Positions 52,045-61,422 of a stretch of DNA of 64,000 bases are shown here, one piece after another (within the stretch, counting starts at the first letter, position 1; every line of letters starts with the position of its first letter). The notes beneath the pieces were generated by a model, which was not told the DNA's origin, did no database searches, and saw only the letters and a program-made list of their open reading frames with translations. The stretch covers positions 1 through 64,000 of the forward strand of contig JACPVJ010000023.1 of NCBI GenBank assembly GCA_016191785.1. Direction: 5' to 3'. The stretch comes from Myxococcales bacterium (GTDB taxonomy: Bacteria; Myxococcota_A; Polyangia; Polyangiales; Polyangiaceae). The translations under genes and the position numbers were made by a program.

Positions 52045-52992
52045 TCAGCAAGCGCTCGAGTAGTCCGCGCAGCAGTCGCCATAGCCCTCGCAGGCCGCAT
52101 CGCAGTAGCAGGCCGGGCTCGAGCCCGGCACAGCGTCCGGGCTGCCGCACAGCCCCTGACACGACGCGCCCGCAGGCGCCGGCGGCGCGCCGGCGCTGCC
52201 GCCACTCGACGGCGGTGCTTCGCCTCCGGAGCCGCCCGAGCCGCCGGCACCCCCGGAGGGCTGGGGCGTTGGCTCGCTGCCGGTGGGCGACGAGCACGAG
52301 CCTGGCGCAGTGACGACTCCGATGTCGTCGCCGTAGTAGAATTGCAAGATGCCCACGGCGTCGCGTCCGGCCTGCTCGAGGCAGCGAGCGCCCCACTGGC
52401 TCATGCAGCCGCGGTTCTGTCCGAAGCCGGGCGGCCCGACGTAGCCGAGCTTGGTCTGCTTCACGCCGGTGCCGCTCTTGCCGTCGTTGAACGTGACGTA
52501 CTTCGTGGTGGCGCCGCCGACGTCGTGGCAGCTCGGTCCCGACACTTTCGAATCACCCGCAACGTAAAACCCGTAGGTGAGCGTGGTACCGTGGCTCAGG
52601 TACTGCTGCGCCGTCTCGGCCACGGCCTGATAGTGGATGGCCTCGGGCTGGGTGCCGCAGCTGTAGACCTGACAGCCCTGGCCGTTGCAGATCGAGCCGG
52701 TGGTCGCCATGGCGTAGTAAGCGACCGATCGCGCGGCGATCGCCTGGGCCTTCAGCGCCTCGAGACCGGCGGAGTGGTTCTCGCAGGCCAGCACGTGGGG
52801 CAAGTAGTCGCTCTCGGTGTCCCGCGTACCGATGCCCTGGATCTTGATCGCGCAGTAGGCCTTGGCCAGCTTGGTCACGCCCTCGCCGACGCGGCCCGTG
52901 TCGTCTTCGGCCTCGTCGGGCACCGAGCCGGTGGTGGAGGAGCAGCCAGTGGCGATCAAGAGCGCGGGCACGAGCAGGCGACGCAGGCTCAT
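52045..52992 (-). CDS. Lipoprotein with SpoIID-like domain and C-terminal somatomedin-B-like domain
   Basis: The 315-residue protein has a lipobox LIATGCSST (Cys17). Residues about 40-235 resemble the SpoIID/LytB domain (LKAQAIAARSVAYYAM, GGATTKYVTFNDG, MSQWGARCLEQAGRD); members bind or cut peptidoglycan strands. After a Gly/Ser/Pro linker, the last 40 residues have the somatomedin-B cysteine pattern (CQGLCG ... CYCDAACEGYGDCCADYSSAC without its early part). That module mediates protein binding in animals. The catalytic Glu of SpoIID has not been verified. Confidence 0.82.
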   Translation of the reverse strand: MSLRRLLVPALLIATGCSSTTGSVPDEAEDDTGRVGEGVTKLAKAYCAIKIQGIGTRDTESDYLPHVLACENHSAGLEALKAQAIAARSVAYYAMATTGSICNGQGCQVYSCGTQPEAIHYQAVAETAQQYLSHGTTLTYGFYVAGDSKVSGPSCHDVGGATTKYVTFNDGKSGTGVKQTKLGYVGPPGFGQNRGCMSQWGARCLEQAGRDAVGILQFYYGDDIGVVTAPGSCSSPTGSEPTPQPSGGAGGSGGSGGEAPPSSGGSAGAPPAPAGASCQGLCGSPDAVPGSSPACYCDAACEGYGDCCADYSSAC

Positions 52993-53111
52993 CCGAAGCG
53001 AGAAAGCAGCCGGCGTGCCAGGGGCCAGAAGCTGGAAAATATTCGGTTCTTTCCGCTTTCGACCCGAGATTTCCGGACTTCGCCCGGACCGATTCCGGAC
53101 CCCCGTCAGCC

Positions 53112-53140
53112 TTGAACCGGCCGGCCGACCCGTGTACCCT
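53112..53140 (+). promoter_or_regulatory. Promoter of the SGNH lipoprotein gene
   Basis: TTGAAC (53112-53117) and TACCCT (53135-53140) are 17 bp apart, the ideal sigma-70 spacing. The GTG start at 53149 is only 8 nt after the -10. The transcription start would fall at or within 1-2 nt of the GTG, giving a leaderless message. Confidence 0.55.
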
Positions 53141-53148
53141 CCCCCGCC

Positions 53149-54363
53149 GTGACTCGGGGAATCCTGCTCTTTGCACTGGGCGCAGCGGCACTCTTCAGCG
53201 CATGCGGCTCGGACGACGGTGACGACGGCTCGAGCTCCGGGGGCTCGGGGACGGGCGCCGCTTCGAGCGGAGGGAGCGCAGGGAGCGGCGGCTCGGCGGG
53301 CTCAGGCGGCGCGAGCAGCGGCGGAACGAGCAGCGGCGGCGGTGCCGGCGGTGCCGACGGCTCGGCGGGAAGCGACGGGTCGAGCAGCGACGCGGGCTCC
53401 GACACCACCAGCAAAGACGCGGGCCCCGCGGCGCTGTGCTTTCAAAACCAGTTCGTCAACCCGCCGAAGCTGTCGCTCGACTACGACCAGTTCGGCCCCA
53501 CCGTGGGCACGCACTGCAAGGGCACCAACCACCAGAAGATCGAGAACATCCAGCGGGTGGTGTTCCTGGGCGACTCGGTGACGGTGGGCACGCCGCCCAG
53601 CAACCTCAACCCGAGCAACGTCTACCGCGCCATCTTGTCGAGCATGTTGGCGGCGCACTTGAAGATCGCCGCCCCGGGTCTGGGCTGGGGCGGAGCGGAT
53701 CCGGTGAACGGGGTGGCGCTTCCCTCGGAGTCTGGCGCGTTCGTGAGTTGCTCCAAGTGGGGTGCGCGCACCGACGACCTGATGAAGGACAAGAAGCAGG
53801 TCGAGACCTGCATCCCGCCGGACAAGCGGAACCTGAAGCACCTGGTGATCATGACGATCGGCGGCAACGACATCAGCGCCATCACCCAGGACGGCGGCGG
53901 CACCTCACCCAAGAAGACGATCCCAGAGCTCTGGCAGGACACCAAGGACTTCGTGGCGCTGCTCCGCCAGACGGTGGAGTGGCTGAAGAACCCGGTCAAC
54001 GTGCCGGGCGGCGTGGACGTGGTGTTCGGCAACAACTACGAGTTCACCGACGGCACCGGCGAGGTCACCTCCTGCCCCGGAGTGCAGCTGGGCGGCATCC
54101 AACCGTGGCAGGACAAGAAGGCCCAGGCCGACATGGTGATCTGGGCCAACGAGCAGTACATGAAGATCGCGGTCGACACGAAGTCGGACATGATCTTCAT
54201 GCTCGAGAGCTTCTGCGGGCACGGTTACAAGCGGAACGATCCGACCTCGCCCTGCTACCGCGGGCCGAACCAGCCGCTGTGGTTCGATCTGACCTGCATC
54301 CACCCCAGCAACGAAGGCCACGTCGCGCTGGCCGAGCTGTTCTACAAGACCATCGCCGAGTGA
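53149..54363 (+). CDS. SGNH/GDSL-type hydrolase lipoprotein
   Basis: The 404-residue protein has a lipobox LFSACGSD (Cys19) and a Ser/Gly linker (about 22-80), then a hydrolase domain. Block I is VVFLGDSVTVG with Ser143, block III is TIGGNDIS, and block V carries His385 in CIHPSNEGH. The Asp usual three residues before that His is Thr here, so the triad is altered or completed elsewhere. Family members remove acyl groups from polysaccharides or lipids. A secreted esterase is the best guess. Confidence 0.8.
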   Translation: MTRGILLFALGAAALFSACGSDDGDDGSSSGGSGTGAASSGGSAGSGGSAGSGGASSGGTSSGGGAGGADGSAGSDGSSSDAGSDTTSKDAGPAALCFQNQFVNPPKLSLDYDQFGPTVGTHCKGTNHQKIENIQRVVFLGDSVTVGTPPSNLNPSNVYRAILSSMLAAHLKIAAPGLGWGGADPVNGVALPSESGAFVSCSKWGARTDDLMKDKKQVETCIPPDKRNLKHLVIMTIGGNDISAITQDGGGTSPKKTIPELWQDTKDFVALLRQTVEWLKNPVNVPGGVDVVFGNNYEFTDGTGEVTSCPGVQLGGIQPWQDKKAQADMVIWANEQYMKIAVDTKSDMIFMLESFCGHGYKRNDPTSPCYRGPNQPLWFDLTCIHPSNEGHVALAELFYKTIAE

Positions 54364-54403
54364 CCGCGGTGACTCGCGCCGGCGCCCGGGTTAGGCGGGG
54401 CGC

Positions 54404-56632
54404 ATGTCGAGGCGGAGGAAGGTCGGGGCGGTGGTCCTGGTGCTGGCAGCAGCGCTTTTCGCGTCAGCGTGGGTGACGTACGGCGGCGGGAAGCTCGAGC
54501 GCGCAGGGACGCCGAACCCGGCCCGACCGCCCCCCGAGAGCGCCCGGGCGCGGCACGAGGCCGATTCGCAGATCTTGTTCGGCGACCTGCACGTGCACAC
54601 CACGTTTTCAGCGGATGCGTTCATGCGCAGCTTGCCGTTGCTCGGGGGCGAGGGCGCGCACCCGCCGGCCGACGCCTGCGACTTCGCTCGGTTCTGCTCG
54701 CAGCTGGACTTCTTCGCCATCACCGATCACGCCGAGGGGTTGACACCGAGGCAGTGGTCGGAAACGAAAGAGTCGGTGCGGCAGTGCAACGCGGTGGCCG
54801 GTGACCCAGCGAGCCCCGACGTGGTGGCGTTCACCGGCTGGGAGTGGTCGCAGGTCGGTCTGACCCCGGAGCAGCACTACGGCCACAAGAACGTGGTCTT
54901 CCGCGACACCGCCGAGGACAAGCTGCCTGCTCGGCCGATCGGGGCCGGGGGCACCGTGGCGCGCGCGATGAGGAACGCGGCGCGCATGGGCGGTGGCTCG
55001 GAAGTCGACCGACTGCTGGTACCGATTCGAGACTTCGGGCGCCGCCAGCGCTACGTCGACCTGCAAGAGCTCCAGCGCGAGTCGGCCAAGGTCGGCGACT
55101 GCCCCGAGGGCGTGGACACCCGCACGCTCTCCCCCGACTGCCGCGAGCTCGCCGCCACGCCGCGGGAGCTGTTCGACAAGCTCGGGCAGTGGGGCTTCGA
55201 GTCGCTGGTCATCCCCCACGGCACCACCTGGGGCTTCTACACTCCGCCGGGCTACCGCTGGGACAAGCAGCTGAGACCGAGCCAGGACGACCCCCAGCGG
55301 CAACGCCTGATCGAGATCTACTCGGGGCACGGCAACTCGGAGGAGTACCGCGCTTGGCAGGACGTCGACGGCGAGTTCGACAAACCCGGCGCGACTTGCC
55401 CGAGCCCGTCTGCCGACTACGAGCCGTGTTGCTGGCGCGCGGGCGAGCTCATCCGCGCGCGCTGCGCGGGCGCGCCGGCGGTCGAGTGCGAGCGGCGCGT
55501 CGCGAAGGCTCGGGCGGACTACGTCGCAGCCGGGGCGTCGGGCCACCTCACCGTGCCCGGCGCGAGCGTCGAGGACTGGAAAGACTGCGGCCAGTGCCGA
55601 GACTGCTTCAACCCGGCATTCAACTACCGGGCGGGCGGCTCGGCCCAGTACGTGATCGCCAAAGGCGACTTCGGTGATCCGAGGGCGCCACGCCACGCGC
55701 GCTTCGGCTTCATCGCGTCGAGCGACAACCACAGCGCACGCCCCGGGACGGGCTACAAAGAGTACGGACGACGCAAGATGGGCGAGGCGACCGGGCCGGA
55801 GAGCGAGGCCTGGCGCGCGCGCTTCTTCCCCAAGCAGAAGCCGCCGCTGCCCGAGAGCGAGCCCCTCTCTGCCGACGCGCTCACCAAGATGGCGCCGTTC
55901 CAGCTGGTCCACGTCGAGCGGCAGGCGAGCTTCTTCATGACCGGCGGGCTGGTGGCGGTGCACAGCCAGGGTCGCTCGCGCGAAGCGATCTGGGCCGCGC
56001 TGGGCCGGCGGGAGGTCTACGGCACCAGCGGCGAGCGCATCTTGCTCTGGTTCGATCTCGACAATGGTCCGGGCGGGCGGGCCCCCATGGGCTCGGAGGT
56101 GAAGCTGTCGACGGCGCCGAAGTGGACGATCCGCGCCGCCGGCGCGTTCGCGCAGAAGCCCGGGTGCCCCGATTGGGTGGGCGAGCGACTCGGCGCGAAG
56201 GACCTCGAGCGCTTGTGCCTGAACGAGTGCTACCACGCCGGCGATGCCCGGCGGCGCATCACCCGCATCGAGGTGGTCCGCATCCGGCCGCAGAAGACAC
56301 CGGACGAGAAGCTGGCGACGCTGATCGACGACCCGTGGAAGCGGGTGGACTGTCCGCCGGGTCGAGAGGTCTGCGAGGTGAAGGTCGAGGATCCCGAATT
56401 CGCCGCGGGTGGGCGCGACGTGGTGTACTACGCGCGGGCTATCCAGGAGCCAACGCCCGCCGTGAACGCCGGCGGCCTCCGCTGCGAGCGCGACGCCGCG
56501 GGCAACTGCGTGAAGGTGAGGCCGTGTTACGGCGACTATCGCACGTCGTTCGACGACGACTGCCTGAGCCAGAACGAAGAGCGCGCGTGGTCGTCGCCGA
56601 TCTATCTGCGCTGGCAGGAGGCCAAACCATGA
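54404..56632 (+). CDS. DUF3604 family protein (PHP-like metal site)
   Basis: The 742-residue protein has an N-terminal membrane helix or signal (VGAVVLVLAAALFASAWVTY). It then has the DUF3604 opening ILFGDLHVHTTFSADAF, with FFAITDHAEGL and a FIASSDNHSARPGTG stretch further on. These His/Asp motifs are like those of PHP phosphoesterases, so a metal-dependent hydrolase is plausible; no substrate is established for the family. It is the first gene of a three-gene operon, overlapping the next by ATGA. Confidence 0.88.
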   Translation: MSRRRKVGAVVLVLAAALFASAWVTYGGGKLERAGTPNPARPPPESARARHEADSQILFGDLHVHTTFSADAFMRSLPLLGGEGAHPPADACDFARFCSQLDFFAITDHAEGLTPRQWSETKESVRQCNAVAGDPASPDVVAFTGWEWSQVGLTPEQHYGHKNVVFRDTAEDKLPARPIGAGGTVARAMRNAARMGGGSEVDRLLVPIRDFGRRQRYVDLQELQRESAKVGDCPEGVDTRTLSPDCRELAATPRELFDKLGQWGFESLVIPHGTTWGFYTPPGYRWDKQLRPSQDDPQRQRLIEIYSGHGNSEEYRAWQDVDGEFDKPGATCPSPSADYEPCCWRAGELIRARCAGAPAVECERRVAKARADYVAAGASGHLTVPGASVEDWKDCGQCRDCFNPAFNYRAGGSAQYVIAKGDFGDPRAPRHARFGFIASSDNHSARPGTGYKEYGRRKMGEATGPESEAWRARFFPKQKPPLPESEPLSADALTKMAPFQLVHVERQASFFMTGGLVAVHSQGRSREAIWAALGRREVYGTSGERILLWFDLDNGPGGRAPMGSEVKLSTAPKWTIRAAGAFAQKPGCPDWVGERLGAKDLERLCLNECYHAGDARRRITRIEVVRIRPQKTPDEKLATLIDDPWKRVDCPPGREVCEVKVEDPEFAAGGRDVVYYARAIQEPTPAVNAGGLRCERDAAGNCVKVRPCYGDYRTSFDDDCLSQNEERAWSSPIYLRWQEAKP

Positions 56633-57465
56633 GGCCCCGCGGCAGCTGGCTCCTTTTGCTGAGCGCGCTGGCGGGTGCGGCGATCGCGACGGCGGGGATC
56701 GTGCGTGCGCCGCACCCGGTGCTGGCGGACGACGCGGTGGCGATGGTCAACGGCTCGCCGATTCGCCGCGCGGACTTCGAGACCGCGCTGGCGGCGGTCG
56801 CCGCCGACGGCAAGCGCAAAGACCTGGACGCGCCGACCAAGCGCCGCGTGCTCGAGCGCTTGATCGAGGAAGAGCTGCTGATCCAGGCCGCGCTGGAGCT
56901 CGGCCTGGCCCAGCGCGATCGTCGCGTGCGCGCCGATCTCTCGTCGGCGACCCTGGCCTTCATCAAAGAGGCACCCGCGCCCGAACCCACTGACGCGGAG
57001 CTCCGGGGGCTGTTCGACGAAAGCCCCGGGTTCTTCGGCGGAGACGCGCGCTTCGAGGTCGAAGATCGCTACTTCGCCGGAACCGACGAGCCCACCCGGC
57101 GCCGCGCCGTGGCCGCGCGGGTCGCTTGGTCGAACGGGCAGAGCGTGGTCGCCGATCGGCCAGCGCTGGCCGTCCCCGCCGGGCCGCTGCCGCTCGCCAA
57201 GCTCGAGCAGTACCTCGGCCCTGGGGTCGCGCGCGCCGTCGTCGAGCTGCCCGTGGGTGGCATCACCGATCCACGGCCGAGCGGTGACGGTCTCAGGCTC
57301 GTGCGGTTGACCGCCAAACGCCAGGCCGCTCCACGCTTCGAAGACGTGCGCGACCTGGTGCGGGCCGAGTGGCGCCGCCGCCGTACCGAGGGCGAGCTCG
57401 AGCGCTTCTTGTCGGACCGGCGTGCTCGCGCCAAGGTCGCCGTCTCGTCGGAGCTGGGCTCGTGA
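56629..57465 (+). CDS. Peptidyl-prolyl isomerase-like (parvulin/SurA-type) protein
   Basis: The 278-residue protein starts at an ATG inside the previous stop (ATGA). A signal or anchor (LLLLSALAGAAIATAGIV) precedes a SurA-N-like helical chaperone part (VAMVNGSPIRRADFETAL, RRVLERLIEEELLIQAAL). A parvulin-like region follows (about 170-245; VVELPVGGITDPRPSGDG, LRLVRLTAKR). It may help fold envelope partners of this operon. The parvulin domain is divergent, so isomerase activity is uncertain. Confidence 0.83.
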   Translation: MRPRGSWLLLLSALAGAAIATAGIVRAPHPVLADDAVAMVNGSPIRRADFETALAAVAADGKRKDLDAPTKRRVLERLIEEELLIQAALELGLAQRDRRVRADLSSATLAFIKEAPAPEPTDAELRGLFDESPGFFGGDARFEVEDRYFAGTDEPTRRRAVAARVAWSNGQSVVADRPALAVPAGPLPLAKLEQYLGPGVARAVVELPVGGITDPRPSGDGLRLVRLTAKRQAAPRFEDVRDLVRAEWRRRRTEGELERFLSDRRARAKVAVSSELGS

Positions 57466-58637
57466 CGCGGGTCCTCTTCGTCGCGCTCTTGGTGTGGCTC
57501 TGGCCCAGTGCCAGCAGCGCACACACCCGCAGCGTGTCCTATTCGGCCTGGCAGCTCGATGCGGCCCGGGCATCGGTCGTGGTCCGGGTGAGCGCCCTGG
57601 ACGCGAGCGCGCTCGAGCGGGCCGGCCACGAGCGACGCTCGGGTGCGCTGGCAAAGCGCGTGCGCGACTCGATTCGACTCTCGGCCGCGGGGGCCCCGTG
57701 CGCACCCGGCGAGCCCCGCGAGCGGCTCGGCGATCCAGAGTGGCTCGAGGTCGAGTGGAGCGTGAGCTGCGCGCGGGCCGACGAGCTCGCGATCGACAGC
57801 ACGCTGCTGTTCGTCGAGAACCCGAGCCACCTGCACCTGGCGCGGGTGCGCACTGGCGACGCGAGCGCCACGGAGCACGTGCTCGACGCGAACGCTCGCA
57901 AGGTCACGCTGTCGCCGAGCGCGCCCCACGGCCAGAGCTTCGGCCGGTTCGTCGCGCTCGGCGTCGAGCACATCGCGACCGGGTGGGACCACCTGCTGCT
58001 CCTGGCGATGCTGCTGGTGTTTGCGAAAAGTTTGCGGCGCGCGGCCTGGGTCGTCACGGGCTTCACGATCGGGCACACCGTGAGTCTCTCGCTAGCGTCG
58101 CTCGGGCTCGTGGTCCCCCAAGAGGCCCCGGTCGAGGCTCTGATTGCCGTGAGCATCGGCCTGGTGGCTGTGGAAAACGTGTGGCTGACGGGCGGGCGAC
58201 GTTCGACCGCGCTGCCCGCGGCAGCCGTGGGAACTGTCGCGGTGGCTGGGGTTGCGGCGCTGGCGCTCGGACGGCCCGTGGCACTCGCGCTGCTGGGTTC
58301 CGCGCTCTTCGCTGGCTCGTACTTCGCGTGGATGAACCAGATCCGACGGCCGGACCTCGGCCGCACGGCCGTTGTCGCCCTCTTCGGGCTGGTGCACGGC
58401 TTCGGCTTCGCGCGGGTGCTTTCCAGCATGGACCTCGAGCCGGCCCGCCTGATCCGGGCGCTGATCGGCTTCAATCTCGGCGTCGAGCTCGCCCAGCTCG
58501 CGGCGATGATGGCCGTTTGGCCGGTTCTGGTCGCGCTCCGTCGGCGCGTGAGCCATCCGGCGCTGGTCCCGGTTGCGGCAAGTGGCGCGCTCTGCTTGTC
58601 GTGTTACTGGCTCGTGTGGCGAGCCTTCGGTGGTTGA
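57462..58637 (+). CDS. HupE/UreJ-family membrane protein
   Basis: From the GTG at 57462 (overlapping the previous stop as GTGA) the protein has 391 residues and a signal peptide (LFVALLVWLWPSASSAH). An extracytoplasmic domain (about 20-165) precedes a HupE/UreJ-like bundle of about seven helices. Conserved His motifs are present: HIATGWDHLLLL, FTIGHTVSLSLA and LVHGFGFAR. Some family members transport nickel or cobalt. The partnership with DUF3604 and parvulin genes suggests a metal-linked envelope function. Confidence 0.87.
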   Translation: MTRVLFVALLVWLWPSASSAHTRSVSYSAWQLDAARASVVVRVSALDASALERAGHERRSGALAKRVRDSIRLSAAGAPCAPGEPRERLGDPEWLEVEWSVSCARADELAIDSTLLFVENPSHLHLARVRTGDASATEHVLDANARKVTLSPSAPHGQSFGRFVALGVEHIATGWDHLLLLAMLLVFAKSLRRAAWVVTGFTIGHTVSLSLASLGLVVPQEAPVEALIAVSIGLVAVENVWLTGGRRSTALPAAAVGTVAVAGVAALALGRPVALALLGSALFAGSYFAWMNQIRRPDLGRTAVVALFGLVHGFGFARVLSSMDLEPARLIRALIGFNLGVELAQLAAMMAVWPVLVALRRRVSHPALVPVAASGALCLSCYWLVWRAFGG

Positions 58638-58868
58638 GCCTCCCGCGCTGCGTCACGTTTCGTTCAGGACTCAGCTCGCCGGTTGACCGGGCCAGATTCA
58701 AGGGTCACGCTTGGAGGCCGTAAGTACCCTCGTGACGCACCCGCACCGAGCCCCTCGCACCTCAGACCGCCGTTTCCGTATGAATCCGGATTTCCACGAC
58801 GGATCAGGGGGTCTATCGACCTTAGTTGGGCGCACAGAAGCTCGCGGTGGCTCGCCACCGATCCGTTG
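58638..58868. other. 231-bp gap with a separated inverted repeat
   Basis: TGCGTCACG (58649-58657) and CGTGACGCA (58731-58739) are perfect 9-bp inverted copies 73 bp apart. No gene or Shine-Dalgarno sequence is visible. They may be two half-sites of a looping regulator for the downstream response-regulator gene, or chance. Confidence 0.25.
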
Positions 58869-59537
58869 ATGCACGCCACGCACTCCCCCACCACCCGAGA
58901 CGACCGCCTTCGGGTCATGCTCATCGACGATCACCCGGTGGTGCTCGCGGGCCTGAAGAGCTTCCTGAAAGAGGCTCACGGGGTCGAGGTCATCGCCACC
59001 GCGGGCAACGCCGACGAGGCGGCACGCCGTGCAGCGCACCTGCGACCGGACGTGTTCTTGGTGATGCTGTCGTGTGGGATCCCGAACCCGGAAGAGGTCG
59101 TGCGCGGGCTCAAGGCGAGCTTCCCAGACGTCGCGGTGATGGTGATGGGGCTGGACCCGGGGCACCCTTCGCCAAAGTCGGTGACGGCCGCCGGCGCGAA
59201 CGCCTTCTTGGACAAGAGCGCCGGCCGAGACGAAGTGCTCGCGACGCTGAACCAGCTGCGCGCGGACGAAGACACCGGCGCGCGCCGCGTGCTCGCGCCG
59301 AAAGAGTCGGTCCCCCCGCCCAGCTCGAACCGCGGCTCGCTCTCTCGCCGCGAGCTGCAGGTCTTGACGTTGATCGCCGAGGGCTACACGAACAAGCAGA
59401 TCGCCGACGACCTGGGGATCAGCGTTCGCACGGTCGAGACCCACCGCGAGCGGCTGATGCGCAAGCTGAGTGTCCAGGGCACCGCGGCGCTGACCAAGGC
59501 CGCCATCTCGCTCGGTTTGGTCACCACCAAGTCCTGA
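58869..59537 (+). CDS. NarL-type regulator with a receiver lacking the phospho-Asp
   Basis: The 222-residue protein has a receiver fold with acidic pair D20/D21 (VMLIDDHPVVLAG) and a conserved Lys (AFLDKSAGRDE). Where the phospho-acceptor should be, DVFLVMLSCGIP has Met66 at the Asp position plus a 2-residue insertion. The C-terminal LuxR-type HTH is complete (LSRRELQVLTLIAEGYTNKQ, RTVETHRERLMRKL). It should bind DNA but not be switched by classical phosphorylation. The gene is 73 bp before the ABC operon, which it may control. Confidence 0.9.
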   Translation: MHATHSPTTRDDRLRVMLIDDHPVVLAGLKSFLKEAHGVEVIATAGNADEAARRAAHLRPDVFLVMLSCGIPNPEEVVRGLKASFPDVAVMVMGLDPGHPSPKSVTAAGANAFLDKSAGRDEVLATLNQLRADEDTGARRVLAPKESVPPPSSNRGSLSRRELQVLTLIAEGYTNKQIADDLGISVRTVETHRERLMRKLSVQGTAALTKAAISLGLVTTKS

Positions 59538-59610
59538 TTCGGCCGGCCGGCGACAAACCCGAGAGTCTCGGACGGCCTGACGCCTGGTAGAACAGGCGCT
59601 CCCCGCCCGC

Positions 59611-61422
59611 ATGGCCGCCCCGAGCCCGCCCCCGTCCGAGATCCCGGTCACGCTCGGGGCGCAGTTCCTGCGACAGCTGCCCCGTTACGGCGTCGGGCTG
59701 CTGTTGATCGCGGCCTACCAGGCGGCCCAGTACTGGTTCGACACCCGGCTGATGCGGGCGGTGAACCTGGCGCTCGAGGGCGAGCGCGCGAGCGCCACCT
59801 GGCTGGGTTTCTTGCTGATCGCCGTGGCGCTCGGCTCGTTCGTGATCCGCGTGCTGTCGCGGGTGGCGGTCTTCAACGGCGGCCGCATCGCCGAATACGA
59901 GCTCCGGCGGGCGCTTCTTCACCGGCTGCAGATGCTCGGCCCCGCGTTCTATCGGAAGATGAGCACGGGCGAGATCATGAGTCGGGTCACGAACGACCTG
60001 ACCCAGGTGCGCTTGCTGCTCGGGTTCGGGATCTTGAACGTGATCAACACGCTGTTCGCGCTGGCCAGCGCCCTGGCCGTGACCCTGAGCATGTCGTGGA
60101 AGCTCACGCTGGCGTCCCTGGGCACCCTGCCGTTCTTGCTGATCGTGACGCGGCACTTCTCGCGTCAGATCTTCACGCGTCAGAAGGACTACCAGGACAG
60201 CCTGGGCGAGATGAGCTCGATGGTGCAGTCGAGCATCGCCGGCATGCGCGTGATCAAGTCGTTCTCGCTCGAGGGCAGCGAGCTCGGGCGCTTCGAGCGG
60301 CAAAACCAGAAGTACTACGACAAGACCCTGGCCCTGGCGCGCCTGCGCGGCAGCATGGGCCCGATCATGAGCGCGATCACCACCGTGGGGATCTTGGTGG
60401 TGTTCTGGTACGGCGGGCACCTCATGCTGCGCGGCGAGCTCAGCGCCGGCGGCTTCTTGGCGTTCTACCGGGCGCTGGCTCGGCTCACCTGGCCGCTGAT
60501 CGCATTGGGCTTCCTGGTCGGGCTGGTGCAACGCGGGCGAGCGTCGTACAGCCGCCTGAAAGAGATCTACCAGGCCGAGCCCGAGATCGTCGACGGCCCG
60601 CTGCCGGCCGTCGAGGCGCTCTCGGGCGACCTGATGGTCCGAAATCTGTCGTTTTCTCACGGCGACGATCCGGTGCTGAAGGACGTGAGCTTCGAGCTTC
60701 CGGCCGGCAAGTCCCTGGCCATCGTCGGCCGCACGGGCAGTGGCAAGAGCACCCTCGCCGTGTTGCTCCCGAGGCTGCAGCCTGCGCCACGGGGCGCGAT
60801 CTTCCTCGACGGCAGCGACGTGTGCGACCTGCCGCTGGCCACGGTGCGCAGCGCCGTGGGCTACGCGCAGCAGAACGCGTTTCTGTTCTCGACCACCATC
60901 GGCCGCAACATCGGCTATGCGCTGGACGAGCCCGATGCGGCACCGAGCCTGCTCACGGTTCGCAAGGCGGCCAGCGACGCGCACATCTTGGACGAGGTTC
61001 TGGGCCTGCCCGACGGGTTCGACACGGTGGTGGGCGAGCGCGGCGTGCAGCTTTCGGGCGGGCAGCGGCAGCGCGTGGCGCTGGCCCGAGCTTTCGTCAG
61101 CCAGCCGAAGATCCTGGTCCTCGACGACCCGCTCTCGGCGGTCGACGCCCGCACCGAGAAGGGGATCCTCGAGGCCATCGAGCGCCAGAAGCGCGAGCGC
61201 GGACTGATCTTGATCACCCACCGGGTGGCCGCGGCGGCCCGCTGCGATCGGATCATCGTGCTCGACGGCGGACGAGTGGTCGAGAGCGGAACGCACGACG
61301 AGCTGGTCGCCGCCGGCGGGGTGTACGCGTTGTTCGCCGAAGAGCAGCGCATCGAGCGTGAGCTCGAGCGCCTGGGCGAAGAAGAGCTCGTGCCCTCGGG
61401 CCGCGAGGCGAGCGCGCCATGA
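59611..61422 (+). CDS. ABC exporter half, subunit 1 (degenerate ATP site)
   Basis: The 603-residue protein has a six-helix type IV ABC-exporter domain (about 20-330) and an ATPase domain: Walker A GRTGSGKS (Lys379), signature LSGGQRQRVALA and Walker B ILVLDDPLSAVD. Asp506 stands in place of the catalytic Glu, as in MdlA-type halves of heterodimeric exporters. The next gene overlaps it by ATGA, so the two proteins are made together. The cargo (lipid, peptide or drug) is unknown. Confidence 0.93.
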   Translation: MAAPSPPPSEIPVTLGAQFLRQLPRYGVGLLLIAAYQAAQYWFDTRLMRAVNLALEGERASATWLGFLLIAVALGSFVIRVLSRVAVFNGGRIAEYELRRALLHRLQMLGPAFYRKMSTGEIMSRVTNDLTQVRLLLGFGILNVINTLFALASALAVTLSMSWKLTLASLGTLPFLLIVTRHFSRQIFTRQKDYQDSLGEMSSMVQSSIAGMRVIKSFSLEGSELGRFERQNQKYYDKTLALARLRGSMGPIMSAITTVGILVVFWYGGHLMLRGELSAGGFLAFYRALARLTWPLIALGFLVGLVQRGRASYSRLKEIYQAEPEIVDGPLPAVEALSGDLMVRNLSFSHGDDPVLKDVSFELPAGKSLAIVGRTGSGKSTLAVLLPRLQPAPRGAIFLDGSDVCDLPLATVRSAVGYAQQNAFLFSTTIGRNIGYALDEPDAAPSLLTVRKAASDAHILDEVLGLPDGFDTVVGERGVQLSGGQRQRVALARAFVSQPKILVLDDPLSAVDARTEKGILEAIERQKRERGLILITHRVAAAARCDRIIVLDGGRVVESGTHDELVAAGGVYALFAEEQRIERELERLGEEELVPSGREASAP

